Shown: in pieces, positions 9,140 through 17,347 of the stretch
Numbering within the stretch: the stretch's first letter is position 1
How the letters are laid out: every line of letters begins with the position of its first letter
From: Achromobacter pestifer
Lineage (GTDB): Bacteria > Pseudomonadota > Gammaproteobacteria > Burkholderiales > Burkholderiaceae_B
Direction of reading: 5' to 3'
Assembly: GCF_902859625.1 (NCBI RefSeq)
Contig: NZ_CADIJX010000001.1
Span: 186,001-250,000 of the forward strand
DNA length: 64,000 bases
Translations under genes and position numbers: made by a program
Notes under the pieces: model-generated
The model's database searches: none
What the model was told of the DNA's origin: nothing
The model's input: only the letters and a program-made list of their open reading frames with translations

Positions 9140-10041
9140 CTGGCGTCTCGCAATGCAGCCGCCAGTGCGCGGGCCGCAGGCCCCAGGGGCAGGTCGATGC
9201 GATGCGCCAGATAGGTTTCGGTGGCGACCTGGCTTGCGCGGCCCAGGCTGTCCGTGGGCAGGCGTCGCAGCCGGCCTTCGGCCAGATCCCGTTCCACCTG
9301 CCATAGCGGCAGGCGGCCCCAGCCCACGCCCGCCAGGATCAGCGCATGTTTGGTGTCCTGGCCGCTGACGCGGCACGTCTGGGGCGACAGCACCGCAAAG
9401 TCGCGTCCTTCGGTCAAGGGCGACGGGTCGGCTTGCACGATCTGCAAGTGGTCCGCCAGTTCCGGGGTGCCCAACGCGGCACCCGCATGCGGGTGGTGGG
9501 CCAGGGGATGGGCGGCGCTGACGACGGCCACCATCTGCACCGACGACAGCGCCTGCACGGCGATGCGCGGGTGGCGGAAGTGTTCGCCCGCGATGATGCC
9601 CAGCGTGTGGCTGCCGGTCAGCAAGGCATCCAGGGGACCGCCCAGCGGCAGCACGGTTACGCGGGTGGCGACGGTCGGATAGGCGGCACGCATGATGTTC
9701 AGCGCGGCGCCCACCTGGGTGATCGGAAACAGCGTGTCGACGACCACCGACAACGCCAATTCCACCCCTTCGCCCAGGCCCTGCGCACGGGCGCGCAGGG
9801 CATCCACGCGCAGCAGGATGTCGCGGGCGTTGGCCAGCAAGGCCTGGCCTTGTGGCGTCATGACGGGCCGATGGCCGCTGCGGTCGAACAGCGTCACGCC
9901 CAGTTGCGCTTCCATGTTGGCGATGGCGTGGCTGACCGCGGACTGCACGCGGGACAGGCGGCGCGCGGCGGCGCGGAAGCTGCCGGTATCGGCCACGGCG
10001 GCGAACACGCGCAACTGATCCAGGGTAAGGGCGTCTATCAT
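9136..10041 (-). CDS. LysR-family transcriptional regulator
   Basis: A 301-residue LysR protein. The HTH reads GSFRAAARRLSRVQSAVSHAIANMEAQLG at the expected position and an effector-binding domain with GWGRLPLWQVERDL follows. It starts 116 bases from, and divergent to, an MFS transporter gene. The intergenic DNA contains a tandem repeat and a TGATC-N9-GATCA dyad that could be its binding site. It probably controls the transporter; the inducer is unknown. Confidence 0.88.
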   Translation of the reverse strand: MIDALTLDQLRVFAAVADTGSFRAAARRLSRVQSAVSHAIANMEAQLGVTLFDRSGHRPVMTPQGQALLANARDILLRVDALRARAQGLGEGVELALSVVVDTLFPITQVGAALNIMRAAYPTVATRVTVLPLGGPLDALLTGSHTLGIIAGEHFRHPRIAVQALSSVQMVAVVSAAHPLAHHPHAGAALGTPELADHLQIVQADPSPLTEGRDFAVLSPQTCRVSGQDTKHALILAGVGWGRLPLWQVERDLAEGRLRRLPTDSLGRASQVATETYLAHRIDLPLGPAARALAAALRDAS

Positions 10042-10045
10042 CGTC

Positions 10046-10078
10046 CGCTTGATCTCGCTTGATCTATTGAATCGATCA
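10046..10078. promoter_or_regulatory. Candidate LysR operator: tandem CGCTTGATCT plus TGATC dyad
   Basis: Just upstream of the lysR start, CGCTTGATCT occurs twice in tandem (10046-10065). The second copy leads into the dyad TGATC-N9-GATCA (10060-10078), which contains a T-N11-A core like classical LysR sites. It lies between divergent lysR and MFS genes. The structure is directly visible; binding by this LysR protein is inferred. Confidence 0.45.
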
Positions 10079-10157
10079 GTTTCATCAAAAGATTATCACT
10101 TATCAGAATCAGTCCCGGCTGGCATGCTGCCGGGATCATGGGGAAAGAGAGGGTGGC

Positions 10158-11336
10158 ATGAACCAGAGTGAAACGCGGTGGGCCGGGGTGCTGGCCATTG
10201 TGGGCGCGGGCGTGGTGGCGTCGTTGCAGGTGGGCAAGGTCATCATTGCCGCGCCGCTGTTGCGCCAGGACATGGGGCTGGACCTGGCCTCGATCGGCAC
10301 GTTGACCGCGGTTTTTTCGATACTTGGCGTGATCGGCGGAATTGCCGCTGGCGGCGTGATCGCCCGTTTTGGCGCGCGGCGCATGATGCTGTTGGGCCTG
10401 ATGGCAACCGCTCTGGGCACGGCGCTGGGCGCCCTTGCGCCAGGCTATGGCGTATTGCTGGCTTCCCGCGTGATCGAAGGCCTCGGGTTCCTGATGATCA
10501 CGGTGGCCGGGCCTGCGGCCTTGCAGCGCATGGTGTCGGCGTCCAACCGCGATTTCGCCTTTGCGCTCTGGAGCTGCTACATGCCGACGGGCATGGCCAT
10601 CGCGATGCTGGCGTCGCAGGCCTTTGACCACTGGCAGGCGTACTGGTGGTGCGCGGGTGTAGCGGTGGTGGTGGCGCTGGCCTGCGTGGCGGCGTTGGCG
10701 CCGGCCACCCCCGGCGGCGCCAGTCTGTCCTGGCGCGGCATGCGGCAAGACACCGCGGATACGCTGGGCGCGGCGGGGCCGGTGCTGCTGGCGCTGTCGT
10801 TCACGCTATACAGCCTGATGTTCTTTGCGCTGTTCACGTTCCTGCCGGTGCTGCTGATGGAAAAGCTGAGCCTGTCGCTGGCGCAAGCGGGCTTGTACAG
10901 CGCGATTGCCAGCGCCGCCAACATCATCGGAAACCTGGGCGCGGGCATGTTGCTGGCGCGCGGCTGGCGGCGGTCGACCTTGATCGCTTGCGCCAGCGTC
11001 ACGATGGGCGTGGTGGCGCTGTTGATTTTCCGATCCGTGCTGCCGGCGATGCCGACGTTCCTGCTGTGCGTGCTGTTTTCCGCGGCGGGCGGCCTGATCC
11101 CCGCCACGCTGCTGGGCACCGCGCCGCTGGTGGCGCCGCGCCCCGCGTTGACGGCGGCATCAGTGGGGCTGGTGATGCAAGGCAGCAACCTGGGGCAGGT
11201 CATCGGCCCGGTCACGGTGGGCGGGGTGATCGACCGCTTTGGCTGGGCGTCGGCGTCCTATGTGGTGCTGGCGGCCGGCTTGGCTGGGCTGGTGATCGCG
11301 GCCTGCCTGCGGCGCGTGCGCGCGGCGGGCCTGTAG
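10158..11336 (+). CDS. Major facilitator superfamily transporter
   Basis: A 392-residue membrane protein with about twelve hydrophobic segments in two halves. The first cytoplasmic loop motif is present as GGVIARFGARRMM, the MFS motif A variant GxxxxRxGxRR, and motif C-like glycines lie in the fifth helix. The size fits the DHA1/CynX-type drug or metabolite exporters. It is divergent from a LysR regulator that probably controls it. The substrate cannot be determined from the sequence. Confidence 0.88.
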   Translation: MNQSETRWAGVLAIVGAGVVASLQVGKVIIAAPLLRQDMGLDLASIGTLTAVFSILGVIGGIAAGGVIARFGARRMMLLGLMATALGTALGALAPGYGVLLASRVIEGLGFLMITVAGPAALQRMVSASNRDFAFALWSCYMPTGMAIAMLASQAFDHWQAYWWCAGVAVVVALACVAALAPATPGGASLSWRGMRQDTADTLGAAGPVLLALSFTLYSLMFFALFTFLPVLLMEKLSLSLAQAGLYSAIASAANIIGNLGAGMLLARGWRRSTLIACASVTMGVVALLIFRSVLPAMPTFLLCVLFSAAGGLIPATLLGTAPLVAPRPALTAASVGLVMQGSNLGQVIGPVTVGGVIDRFGWASASYVVLAAGLAGLVIAACLRRVRAAGL

Positions 11337-11422
11337 TGGCCCGGAGGACCCTGCGCCGGGAGGCTGTTGGCGAAGGGTCATGAAGCAGGCCTATCATGGA
11401 GACCGATTCTGTTGGAGCCGCC

Positions 11423-12091
11423 ATGCATACGCCTGCCACCCGCCTCGTCATCTTTGATTGCGACGGCGTTTTGATCGATAGCGAAATCATTGCGGCGCGC
11501 GCCCAGTCGCGCGCGCTGGCCGAACACGGCATCACCATTACCCCCGAAGAAGCCGCCCACCGGTTCGCGGGCATTCCGGACGCCGATATGTGGCAGACGC
11601 TGCAAGCGGAGAACGCCTGCGCCTTGCCCGAGGGCTTTGCGCGGCAGTATGCCGACCGCTTGGAAACCACGTTCAGGCAGGAACTCAGGGCATTGCCCCA
11701 CGTCCACGAGACCTTGGCCACGCTGCGCGAACGCGGGCTGGAAATCTGCGTGGCCTCCAGCAGCACGCCGCCCAAGCTGGAAGCGGCGTTGCGGCTGGTG
11801 GGCCTGTGGGACGCCTTTGCGCCGAATGTGTTCAGTACGGCGCAGGTGGCCAAGGGCAAGCCCGCGCCGGACGTCTTCCTGTTTGCCGCGCGTCAGATGC
11901 GCACTGCCATCCTGGACTGCGTGGTGGTGGAAGACAGCGTGCCGGGTGTGCGGGCGGCTCGCGCTGCGCGCATGCGGGCCGTGGGGTTCGTGGGCGCGTC
12001 GCACAACGGGCCGGATCAGCGGCAGCGCCTGCTGGACGAAGGCGCCTCGGACGTTATCGACGACCTGAGCCTGCTGCCGGACCTGCTGTAG
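11423..12091 (+). CDS. HAD-superfamily hydrolase, beta-phosphoglucomutase/GPH-like phosphatase
   Basis: A 222-residue HAD subfamily IA enzyme, started at 11423 with GGAG five bases upstream; an ATG nine codons earlier lacks a ribosome site. Motif I is FDCDGVLIDSE with the nucleophile Asp12 and acid/base Asp14. Motif II is VASSST, the motif III lysine is in KGKPAPDVF, and motif IV is VVVEDSVPGV. A helical cap lies between motifs I and II. Likely a cytosolic sugar- or glycolate-phosphate phosphatase. Its stop abuts the end of the convergent EamA gene. Confidence 0.9.
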   Translation: MHTPATRLVIFDCDGVLIDSEIIAARAQSRALAEHGITITPEEAAHRFAGIPDADMWQTLQAENACALPEGFARQYADRLETTFRQELRALPHVHETLATLRERGLEICVASSSTPPKLEAALRLVGLWDAFAPNVFSTAQVAKGKPAPDVFLFAARQMRTAILDCVVVEDSVPGVRAARAARMRAVGFVGASHNGPDQRQRLLDEGASDVIDDLSLLPDLL

Positions 12092-13051
12092 TCACGCCGC
12101 CAGGGGAACCGGTTCAGGCTTGATGCGCACGGCGCGCAGCACGCCGATCACCAGGCAGACGATGCCCGCCATCGTCAACGGCTCGGGCATCGTGCCGCGA
12201 AGGATGAAGGCATAGGCCAACGCGGCCAGCGTTTCAAACACGATCAATTGGCCAGCCAGCGCCGTGGGCAGCCGTTGGCTGGCCTCGTTCCAGCACAGCG
12301 TGCCCAGCCAGGATGCGAACAAGCCGATGATGATCATCAATCCCAGGAATACCTCGGGGCGCGGCCCCAGCGGCATGGCGAACGCGCTGCCCGTGGCAGC
12401 CATGCCGCCCCATAGCACCGCATAGCCAGCCAGGGCCAGGGGCAGGGTGGCCACGCCCTGCGCGGTGGCCCAGGTGCGGGGGCTGCGATCGGGATGGGCG
12501 CGCAGCCAGTCGGCGTTGCGCAGTGGGTACCAGGTCCAGCAGGCCACGGCGCCCAGCGCCAGCAACGCGCCGATGGCGTAGCGCGACAGGTCGGCATCGG
12601 CTTCCTGGCGCAGCGCTTGCAGCTCCACCTGATTGACGCAGCCGATGCCCAGCGCGATCAGCGCCAGCGACGGCGCCAGCCGCTTCCAGGGCAGTTTGCC
12701 GTCGCGGCGGGCATTGCGCAGATTGGCGCAGATGGCGATCACCACCGGCAGCGTGCCGATGATCATGGTCGGGACCGGCCCGCCCGCACGCTGGATGGCG
12801 CTGGCCAGGCACAGGTAGTACAGCAGGTTGCCAATGGCAGCCAGCTTCAGGGCTTCCATCCAATCGGCGCGGCTCAAGAGGCGCAGGCGATGGCGGTCCA
12901 GCCAGGCAAGCGGTAACGCGATCAGGCCGAACGCCAGATAGCGCGCCACCGATTGCAGCGCGGCGGGGTATTCCGGCAGCAGCAGCGGTCCCACGAATAC
13001 CAGCCCCCACATCAGGCCGGCGGCCAGGGCATACAGGGTTCCCGCCCACAT
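12092..13051 (-). CDS. EamA/DMT-family transporter
   Basis: A 319-residue protein with ten hydrophobic helices in two EamA repeats. The first begins AAGLMWGLVFVGPLLL and the second begins near AIGALLALGAVACWTWYPL. The PTMIIGTLPVVIA and TALAGQLIVFETLAALAYA segments match the helix 4/9 region of drug/metabolite transporters. It lies 82 bases downstream of an AraC regulator on the same strand, so the regulator may control it. Probably exports a small metabolite or amino acid; the substrate is unknown. Confidence 0.88.
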   Translation of the reverse strand: MWAGTLYALAAGLMWGLVFVGPLLLPEYPAALQSVARYLAFGLIALPLAWLDRHRLRLLSRADWMEALKLAAIGNLLYYLCLASAIQRAGGPVPTMIIGTLPVVIAICANLRNARRDGKLPWKRLAPSLALIALGIGCVNQVELQALRQEADADLSRYAIGALLALGAVACWTWYPLRNADWLRAHPDRSPRTWATAQGVATLPLALAGYAVLWGGMAATGSAFAMPLGPRPEVFLGLMIIIGLFASWLGTLCWNEASQRLPTALAGQLIVFETLAALAYAFILRGTMPEPLTMAGIVCLVIGVLRAVRIKPEPVPLAA

Positions 13052-13133
13052 ACGGTGCTCCAGGTGATCAATGCGCGCAGTCTAGCCAGCGGCGGGCGGG
13101 CCGGTCTTGTACCAGATTGCGGTGGCGGGACGC

Positions 13134-14003
13134 CTAGGCGCGGACCTGCTTCTGGTAGCGGGCGGGCGTGACGCCGTAGCGGCGGGAAAACGCACGGGTC
13201 AGATGGGCCTGATCGGTCAGGCCGGCGGCCAGCGCCACCTGGGCAGGTTCGATGCCGGCGGCCAGCAGGCGCTTGGCTTCAAACAAGCGTAGCGCCATCA
13301 GCATCTGTTGCGGGGTGGCGTGATATTGCGCCTGGAAGCGGCGCAGGAAGTGGAAGGGGCTCAGCCCCGCCACGGCCGCCAGTTCTTCCAGCGTCAGGCG
13401 GCGCGACAGATGGGCGCGCAGGTAATCGACGACCGGCGCAAAGCGCAGCGCGCCTTCGGCCGGCGTGCGGCGGGGCACTTGGGCGTGGCGGCGGAATTCA
13501 TTCAACAGCGTGTGCAGGGCACTGTCGAAGGCCAGCGGTTCACGCGCTTGCCACAAGGTATCCAGCAACGCCGTCACGCGCTGCGCGCCGGCCCGATCGT
13601 GGCCGACGGCCGTGTCGAACCACCATCCCGCTTCGCCAGTCACGCGAGCCACGACGTCCGGGTCGATGTAGACCATGCGGTAGCGCCAGCCGGATGCGGT
13701 TTCAGCGCGGCCGGTGTGCAATTCATCCGGATTCATCAGCACGACCGACCCGGAGGGCGCCAGGTGTTCCGTGCCCCGGTAGCGAAAGCGCTCAACCCCG
13801 GATTCGATGGCGCCCAGACCATAGGCTTCATGCGTGTGGGGTTCAAAAGCGTGGCGCACGATGTGGGCGCGGTACAGCTCCACGCCGGGCTGGTGCGTCG
13901 CGCGCCGAAATTCGGCGCGGTCATTGGGATGGTCGAACGCGGCCGGCACGCCCGTCAGGACGGGCGCACCCGGCTCTTGCAAGACGGCGGGGGCGGGACG
14001 CAT
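13134..14003 (-). CDS. AraC-family transcriptional regulator
   Basis: A 289-residue protein. It has an N-terminal cupin-type ligand domain (HTHEAYGLGAIESGVERFRYRG, then a MNPDELHTG metal/ligand-pocket motif). The C-terminal double HTH reads LTLEELAAVAGLSPFHFLRRFQ and VALAAGLTDQAHLTRAFSRRYGVTPARYQ. It begins nine bases after the sigma-factor gene stop, so it could be read through from that operon, and it precedes the EamA transporter. This N-terminal type usually senses small molecules and often controls amino-acid exporters. Confidence 0.9.
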   Translation of the reverse strand: MRPAPAVLQEPGAPVLTGVPAAFDHPNDRAEFRRATHQPGVELYRAHIVRHAFEPHTHEAYGLGAIESGVERFRYRGTEHLAPSGSVVLMNPDELHTGRAETASGWRYRMVYIDPDVVARVTGEAGWWFDTAVGHDRAGAQRVTALLDTLWQAREPLAFDSALHTLLNEFRRHAQVPRRTPAEGALRFAPVVDYLRAHLSRRLTLEELAAVAGLSPFHFLRRFQAQYHATPQQMLMALRLFEAKRLLAAGIEPAQVALAAGLTDQAHLTRAFSRRYGVTPARYQKQVRA

Positions 14004-14012
14004 GCCTGGGAT

Positions 14013-15308
14013 TTAAGCACGGCGGGCCGGGTCTTGCGCTTGCATGTCGCGGGCGCGTGTCAACAGCAGTTCGCGCTCGCGGGCGTTGCGGGTCATGCCT
14101 GCGGCGCGCTCGAATTCGGCATGGGCCTCGGCATGGCGGCCCAGTTTGGCCAGCAGGTCGCCGCGCACGCTAGGCAGCCAGTGGTAGTTGGCCAGCACGG
14201 GGTCCAAGGACAAGGCGTCAACCAGTTCCAGCCCGGCTTGCGGGCCGAAGGCCATGCCAACGGCCACCGCGCGGTTCAAGGCCACCACGGGCGAAGGCAT
14301 CACCTGCGCCAGCACGTCATACAGCGCCACGATGCGGGGCCAATCGGTGTCCTGCGGCGTGCGGGCGCGGGCGTGGCAGGCGGCCAGCTCGGCTTGCAGC
14401 GCGTAGGGTCCCAGCACGCCGCCTTGGGCGGCAGAGCGCGTCAACGCAGCCAGCCCGCGCCGGATCAGCAGCGAGTCCCAGCGGGTGCGGTCCTGGTCCA
14501 TCAGCAGCACGGGGCGGCCTTGCGCATCCGTGCGGGCGTGCAGGCGGGACGCTTGCAGCTCCATCAAGGCCACCAATCCGTGCACCTCGCTTTCGCCCGG
14601 GGTCAGCTCGGCCAGGATGCGGCCCAGGCGCAGGGCTTCGTCGCAGAGCGCCGGGCGCATCCAGTCATCGCCCGACGTTGCCGAATAGCCTTCGTTGAAA
14701 ATCAGATAGACGACTTCCAGCACCGAGGCCAACCGGGGGCCGCGGTCTTGCTCGCGCGGCACTTCAAACGGCACCTTGGCCGCAGTCAGGCTGCGCTTGG
14801 CGCGCACGATGCGCTGGGCGATCGTGGACTCCGAAGCCAGGAAGGCGCGGGCGATCTCGGCGGTGGACAGGCCGCCCAGCAGCCGCAGCGTCAGCGCCAC
14901 GCGCGCTTCGGTCGTCAGGACGGGATGGCAGGCGGTAAACACCAGGCGCAGCAGGTCGTCGCCAATATCGTCCTGGCGGGCGGCGTCCAGCGCATCGACG
15001 AAATCGGGTTCCACGTCAGCCTGCAAGGCCTCCAGCTCGTGGCTGATCTGGTCATGCTTGCGGGTGTGCAAGGCGTCCAGGCGCAAGCGGTCGCGGGCGC
15101 GGTTTTTTGCAGTGGTCATCAGCCACGCTCCCGGGTTGTCCGGCACGCCGGTATCGGGCCAGCGTTCCAGGGCGGCCACCAGCGCATCCTGCGCCAGCTC
15201 TTCAGCCAGGCCGACGTCGCGCACCAGGCGCGCAACGCCGGCGATGACGCTGGCGGCCTCGATCCGCCAGACCGCCTCGATGGCCCGGTGCGTGGCCGTC
15301 TGGCTCAT
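14013..15308 (-). CDS. ECF42-group sigma factor with C-terminal TPR-like extension
   Basis: A 431-residue RNA polymerase sigma factor. Region 2 is at about residues 10-75 (LAEELAQDALVAALERWPDTG, then GAWLMTTAKNRARDRLR). Region 4 is at about 125-170 (LRLLGGLSTAEIARAFLASESTIAQRIVRAKR). A long C-terminal domain of about 250 residues contains VYLIFNEGYSA and helical repeats. That extension (DUF6596/TPR), and the linkage to DGPF proteins, define the ECF42 group. No anti-sigma factor is nearby, as expected, since the C-terminal domain is thought to control activity. Its start overlaps the VOC stop by four bases, so it is the translationally coupled distal gene of the operon. Confidence 0.92.
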   Translation of the reverse strand: MSQTATHRAIEAVWRIEAASVIAGVARLVRDVGLAEELAQDALVAALERWPDTGVPDNPGAWLMTTAKNRARDRLRLDALHTRKHDQISHELEALQADVEPDFVDALDAARQDDIGDDLLRLVFTACHPVLTTEARVALTLRLLGGLSTAEIARAFLASESTIAQRIVRAKRSLTAAKVPFEVPREQDRGPRLASVLEVVYLIFNEGYSATSGDDWMRPALCDEALRLGRILAELTPGESEVHGLVALMELQASRLHARTDAQGRPVLLMDQDRTRWDSLLIRRGLAALTRSAAQGGVLGPYALQAELAACHARARTPQDTDWPRIVALYDVLAQVMPSPVVALNRAVAVGMAFGPQAGLELVDALSLDPVLANYHWLPSVRGDLLAKLGRHAEAHAEFERAAGMTRNARERELLLTRARDMQAQDPARRA

Positions 15309-15712
15309 GCGCCGGCAGCTTCGCCGGGAACCATGTACACCAATTCCCAGATGTGGCCGTCCAGGTCTTCAAAGCCGTGGGCGTACATGAAACCGTGGTC
15401 TTGCGGCGTGCGCGGCGCCGTGCCGCCAGCGGCAATCGCGCGGGCGACCAGATCGTCGACTTCGGCGCGGCTGTCGCATGACAGGGCGATCAGTACCTCG
15501 GTGGCCTTGGTGGCGTCGACCAGCGGCTTGCCGGTGAATCCCTGGAAAAAGTCCTTGGTCAGCAGCATGGCGTAGATGTCGTCGCTGATGACCATGCAGG
15601 CGCCTTGGTCGTTGGTGAATTGCGGGTTGAACGTGAAGCCCAGGGCCTTGAAAAACGCCTGCGACTTTTGCATGTCGCCGATGGGCAGATTGACGAAGAT
15701 TTGCTTGTGCAT
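15305..15712 (-). CDS. VOC/glyoxalase-fold protein
   Basis: A 135-residue VOC-superfamily protein with one beta-alpha-beta-beta-beta repeat pair. It opens with FVNLPIGDMQKSQAFFKALGF and ends with a YAHGFEDLDGHIWELVYM segment, whose Asp-Gly-His-x-Trp-Glu motif provides a possible metal ligand. The family includes glyoxalases, dioxygenases and resistance proteins; this subgroup is often annotated as lactoylglutathione-lyase-like. It sits between the SRPBCC and ECF42 genes and overlaps the sigma gene by four bases, so it is part of the putative ECF42 regulon. Confidence 0.88.
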   Translation of the reverse strand: MHKQIFVNLPIGDMQKSQAFFKALGFTFNPQFTNDQGACMVISDDIYAMLLTKDFFQGFTGKPLVDATKATEVLIALSCDSRAEVDDLVARAIAAGGTAPRTPQDHGFMYAHGFEDLDGHIWELVYMVPGEAAGA

Positions 15713-15733
15713 GTTCGTGCTCCAGGGGGTGGG

Positions 15734-16261
15734 TTAACGCTTTTCGGCCAGGGTTTTCAGGTTGGTCAGTCCATCTTCAAAGTCCTGCCCGACCATGCGG
15801 TCCATATTGAAGAAGATGTGCATCAGTTTGGCGATGTAATTCAGCCGGCCTTCCATCAGCCACGTGACGCGGGTGCCGTCGTCTTGCGGGGTCAGGCTGA
15901 ACGTGACCTGGTTGACGGCCGAGAACGGCTTGACGAAGGTCAGGCGCATCGTCACGGTCGAGTTCGGCTGTGCGGTCTCGATGCGCATGTCGCCCACGCC
16001 GACCTTGTCGCTTTCCCAGGCGTACGTCGCGCCCGGGCCGACGGTGGTTTCACCATAGCGGCCTTTGATGGCAGGGTCTTTTTTCTCGTACGGATTCCAG
16101 GTATTGAACGCGCGCAGGTCGTTGATAAGGGGGAACAGGCGTTCAGGCGGAGCCTGGATCTGCGCGCTGCGTTCGACGCGGAACGTGTCGGGTCGCGTGG
16201 CCGCATACGCCAGCAGGACAAGGATGGCGGCCAGGACAATCAACAATACGGTTTTCAGCAT
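15734..16261 (-). CDS. SRPBCC-family protein with N-terminal membrane anchor
   Basis: A 175-residue protein. One N-terminal hydrophobic helix (residues about 3-21) is followed by an SRPBCC (START/Bet v1-like) lipid-binding fold. The opening strand reads VERSAQIQAPPERLFPLINDLRAFNTWNPYEKKDP, the usual signature, and the fold ends with a long C-terminal helix (FEDGLTNLKTLAEKR). It probably binds a hydrophobic ligand at the membrane. Gaps of 21 bases on both sides place it inside the ECF42 operon. ECF42 neighbourhoods commonly hold such small-molecule-binding proteins; the ligand is unknown. Confidence 0.87.
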   Translation of the reverse strand: MLKTVLLIVLAAILVLLAYAATRPDTFRVERSAQIQAPPERLFPLINDLRAFNTWNPYEKKDPAIKGRYGETTVGPGATYAWESDKVGVGDMRIETAQPNSTVTMRLTFVKPFSAVNQVTFSLTPQDDGTRVTWLMEGRLNYIAKLMHIFFNMDRMVGQDFEDGLTNLKTLAEKR

Positions 16262-16282
16262 GATGAATGAGGTCCTGGCGGA

Positions 16283-16693
16283 TTAGTGGCCAACGCCCGG
16301 AATGTCGCGGTAGCGCTCCACCGCCGGGCTGGGCCCGAAGTCTTCCAGTTCAAACAACTGGCGCACCTCGACCGCGCAGGATTGGCCAGGGAAGGGCTGG
16401 GGAAAGCGCAAGGCCCATTGCATCGCTTCCTCGCGGGAGCGCACCTGGATCAGGGTGTAGCCGGCGATCAATTCCTTGGTCTCGGCAAACGGGCCGTCCA
16501 CCACCTTGCGCTGGCCGCCGTCGTATTCCACGCGCCACCCTTTGGACGACGGGTGCAGGCCGTTGGCATCCAGCAGCACGCCGGCCTTGGCCAGCGCCTC
16601 GTGGTAAGTCGTCATCGAGGCAAGCAGGCTTTCTTCCGGCATCACGCCGGCTTCGCTGTCGGGCGTGGCCCGGACGATGATCATGAATCGCAT
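16283..16693 (-). CDS. YCII-related DGPF-domain protein
   Basis: A 136-residue YCII/DGPF protein (COG3795). The defining motif appears as VVDGPFAETKELIAGYTLI. The start at 16693 is fixed by AAGGAG eight bases upstream; a longer frame running to 16837 is the upstream regulatory DNA read through. DGPF proteins are dimeric ferredoxin-like folds resembling muconolactone isomerase, of unknown reaction, and are the standard partner and target of ECF42 sigma factors. A match to the ECF42 promoter lies directly upstream, making this the first gene of the inducible unit. Confidence 0.92.
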   Translation of the reverse strand: MRFMIIVRATPDSEAGVMPEESLLASMTTYHEALAKAGVLLDANGLHPSSKGWRVEYDGGQRKVVDGPFAETKELIAGYTLIQVRSREEAMQWALRFPQPFPGQSCAVEVRQLFELEDFGPSPAVERYRDIPGVGH

Positions 16694-16762
16694 CTGAGTC
16701 TCTCCTTGGTCTGGAAATGACAACCCGGGTTGGTGTTTGATTTTCCGGGCTTGTACAGGCAC

Positions 16763-16789
16763 GACGAACGGCGAGACATCAGATCGACA
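16763..16789 (-). promoter_or_regulatory. Putative ECF42-dependent promoter
   Basis: Reading the minus strand, TGTCGA (16789-16784) is followed by a 17-base spacer and CGTC (16766-16763). About 70 bases further on is the start of the DGPF gene. The reported ECF42 consensus is TGTCGA at -35 with a CGA/TC element at -10, so both parts and a sensible spacing match. The site is within the 144-base gap between the two DGPF genes and would drive DGPF, SRPBCC, VOC and the sigma factor itself, giving positive autoregulation. A CCTAG...CTAGG inverted repeat is just upstream (16803-16820). Confidence 0.65.
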
Positions 16790-16837
16790 AAGAATTTTCA
16801 AACCTAGGGTAAGTACTAGGTCTGAGCGAGCCTGCAC

Positions 16838-17191
16838 CTACATGAAGCAGGGACCCAGCTCGCGGACTTCGATGGTTGCCCATTGGGCAGCCGGACATTC
16901 GGCGGCCAGCGCCAGCGCTTCCTCGCGCGTGTCGCATGTCAGCAGGAAGAATCCGCCGATCATTTCCTTGGCTTCGGCAAAGGGGCCATCCACCAGCGAG
17001 CGGTCGCCTTCGCGAATCTGCAAGCGCACGCCTTCGGTTTCCGATTTCAGGGATTCGGCGGCGGCCAGCAGGCCGCGCGCCTTCAGGTCTTCGGCGTAGC
17101 GCAGCATCTGCGCATAGACCTCGCGGCCTTCTTCCGGCGTGCGTTGGGCGCGCTGGCCCACGGGTTCAACAATCAGCAGCAGATAGGACAT
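16838..17191 (-). CDS. Second YCII-related DGPF-domain protein
   Basis: A 117-residue YCII protein with the motif LVDGPFAEAKEMIGGFFLL at mid-length, and shorter than its neighbour. It begins MSYLLLIVEP, the usual opening strand. It is on the same strand as the ECF42 operon but separated from the next DGPF gene by 144 bases that carry the ECF42 promoter match. I found no TGTCGA element upstream of this copy, so it may have a different promoter. The biochemical role of the family is not established. Confidence 0.9.
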   Translation of the reverse strand: MSYLLLIVEPVGQRAQRTPEEGREVYAQMLRYAEDLKARGLLAAAESLKSETEGVRLQIREGDRSLVDGPFAEAKEMIGGFFLLTCDTREEALALAAECPAAQWATIEVRELGPCFM

Positions 17192-17347
17192 GGGAATTCC
17201 CGGTTCGGGTTCGCGATGACGAGTTCGGGAAGCTTACGTCAGTCTTCCCGGAAAATCGATTCCATGCGGGCGCTGCATGCCCAGGCAATCGCTACGGCCA
17301 GCGGCAGGATGGGGGCATCCCTGCCGGTTTTTCCGAACGGGCAGGAA

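Noticed and set aside
13308..15575. Reading frame of about 755 codons antisense to the AraC and sigma-factor genes
   Set aside because: Same reason: Gln/His/Gly-rich low-complexity translation with no recognisable domain, opposite two complete conserved genes.
17226..17250. CGGGAAG/CTTCCCG inverted repeat as terminator of the motB-like gene
   Set aside because: The arms are only seven bases with an 11-base loop and no T-run on either strand; not enough to call.
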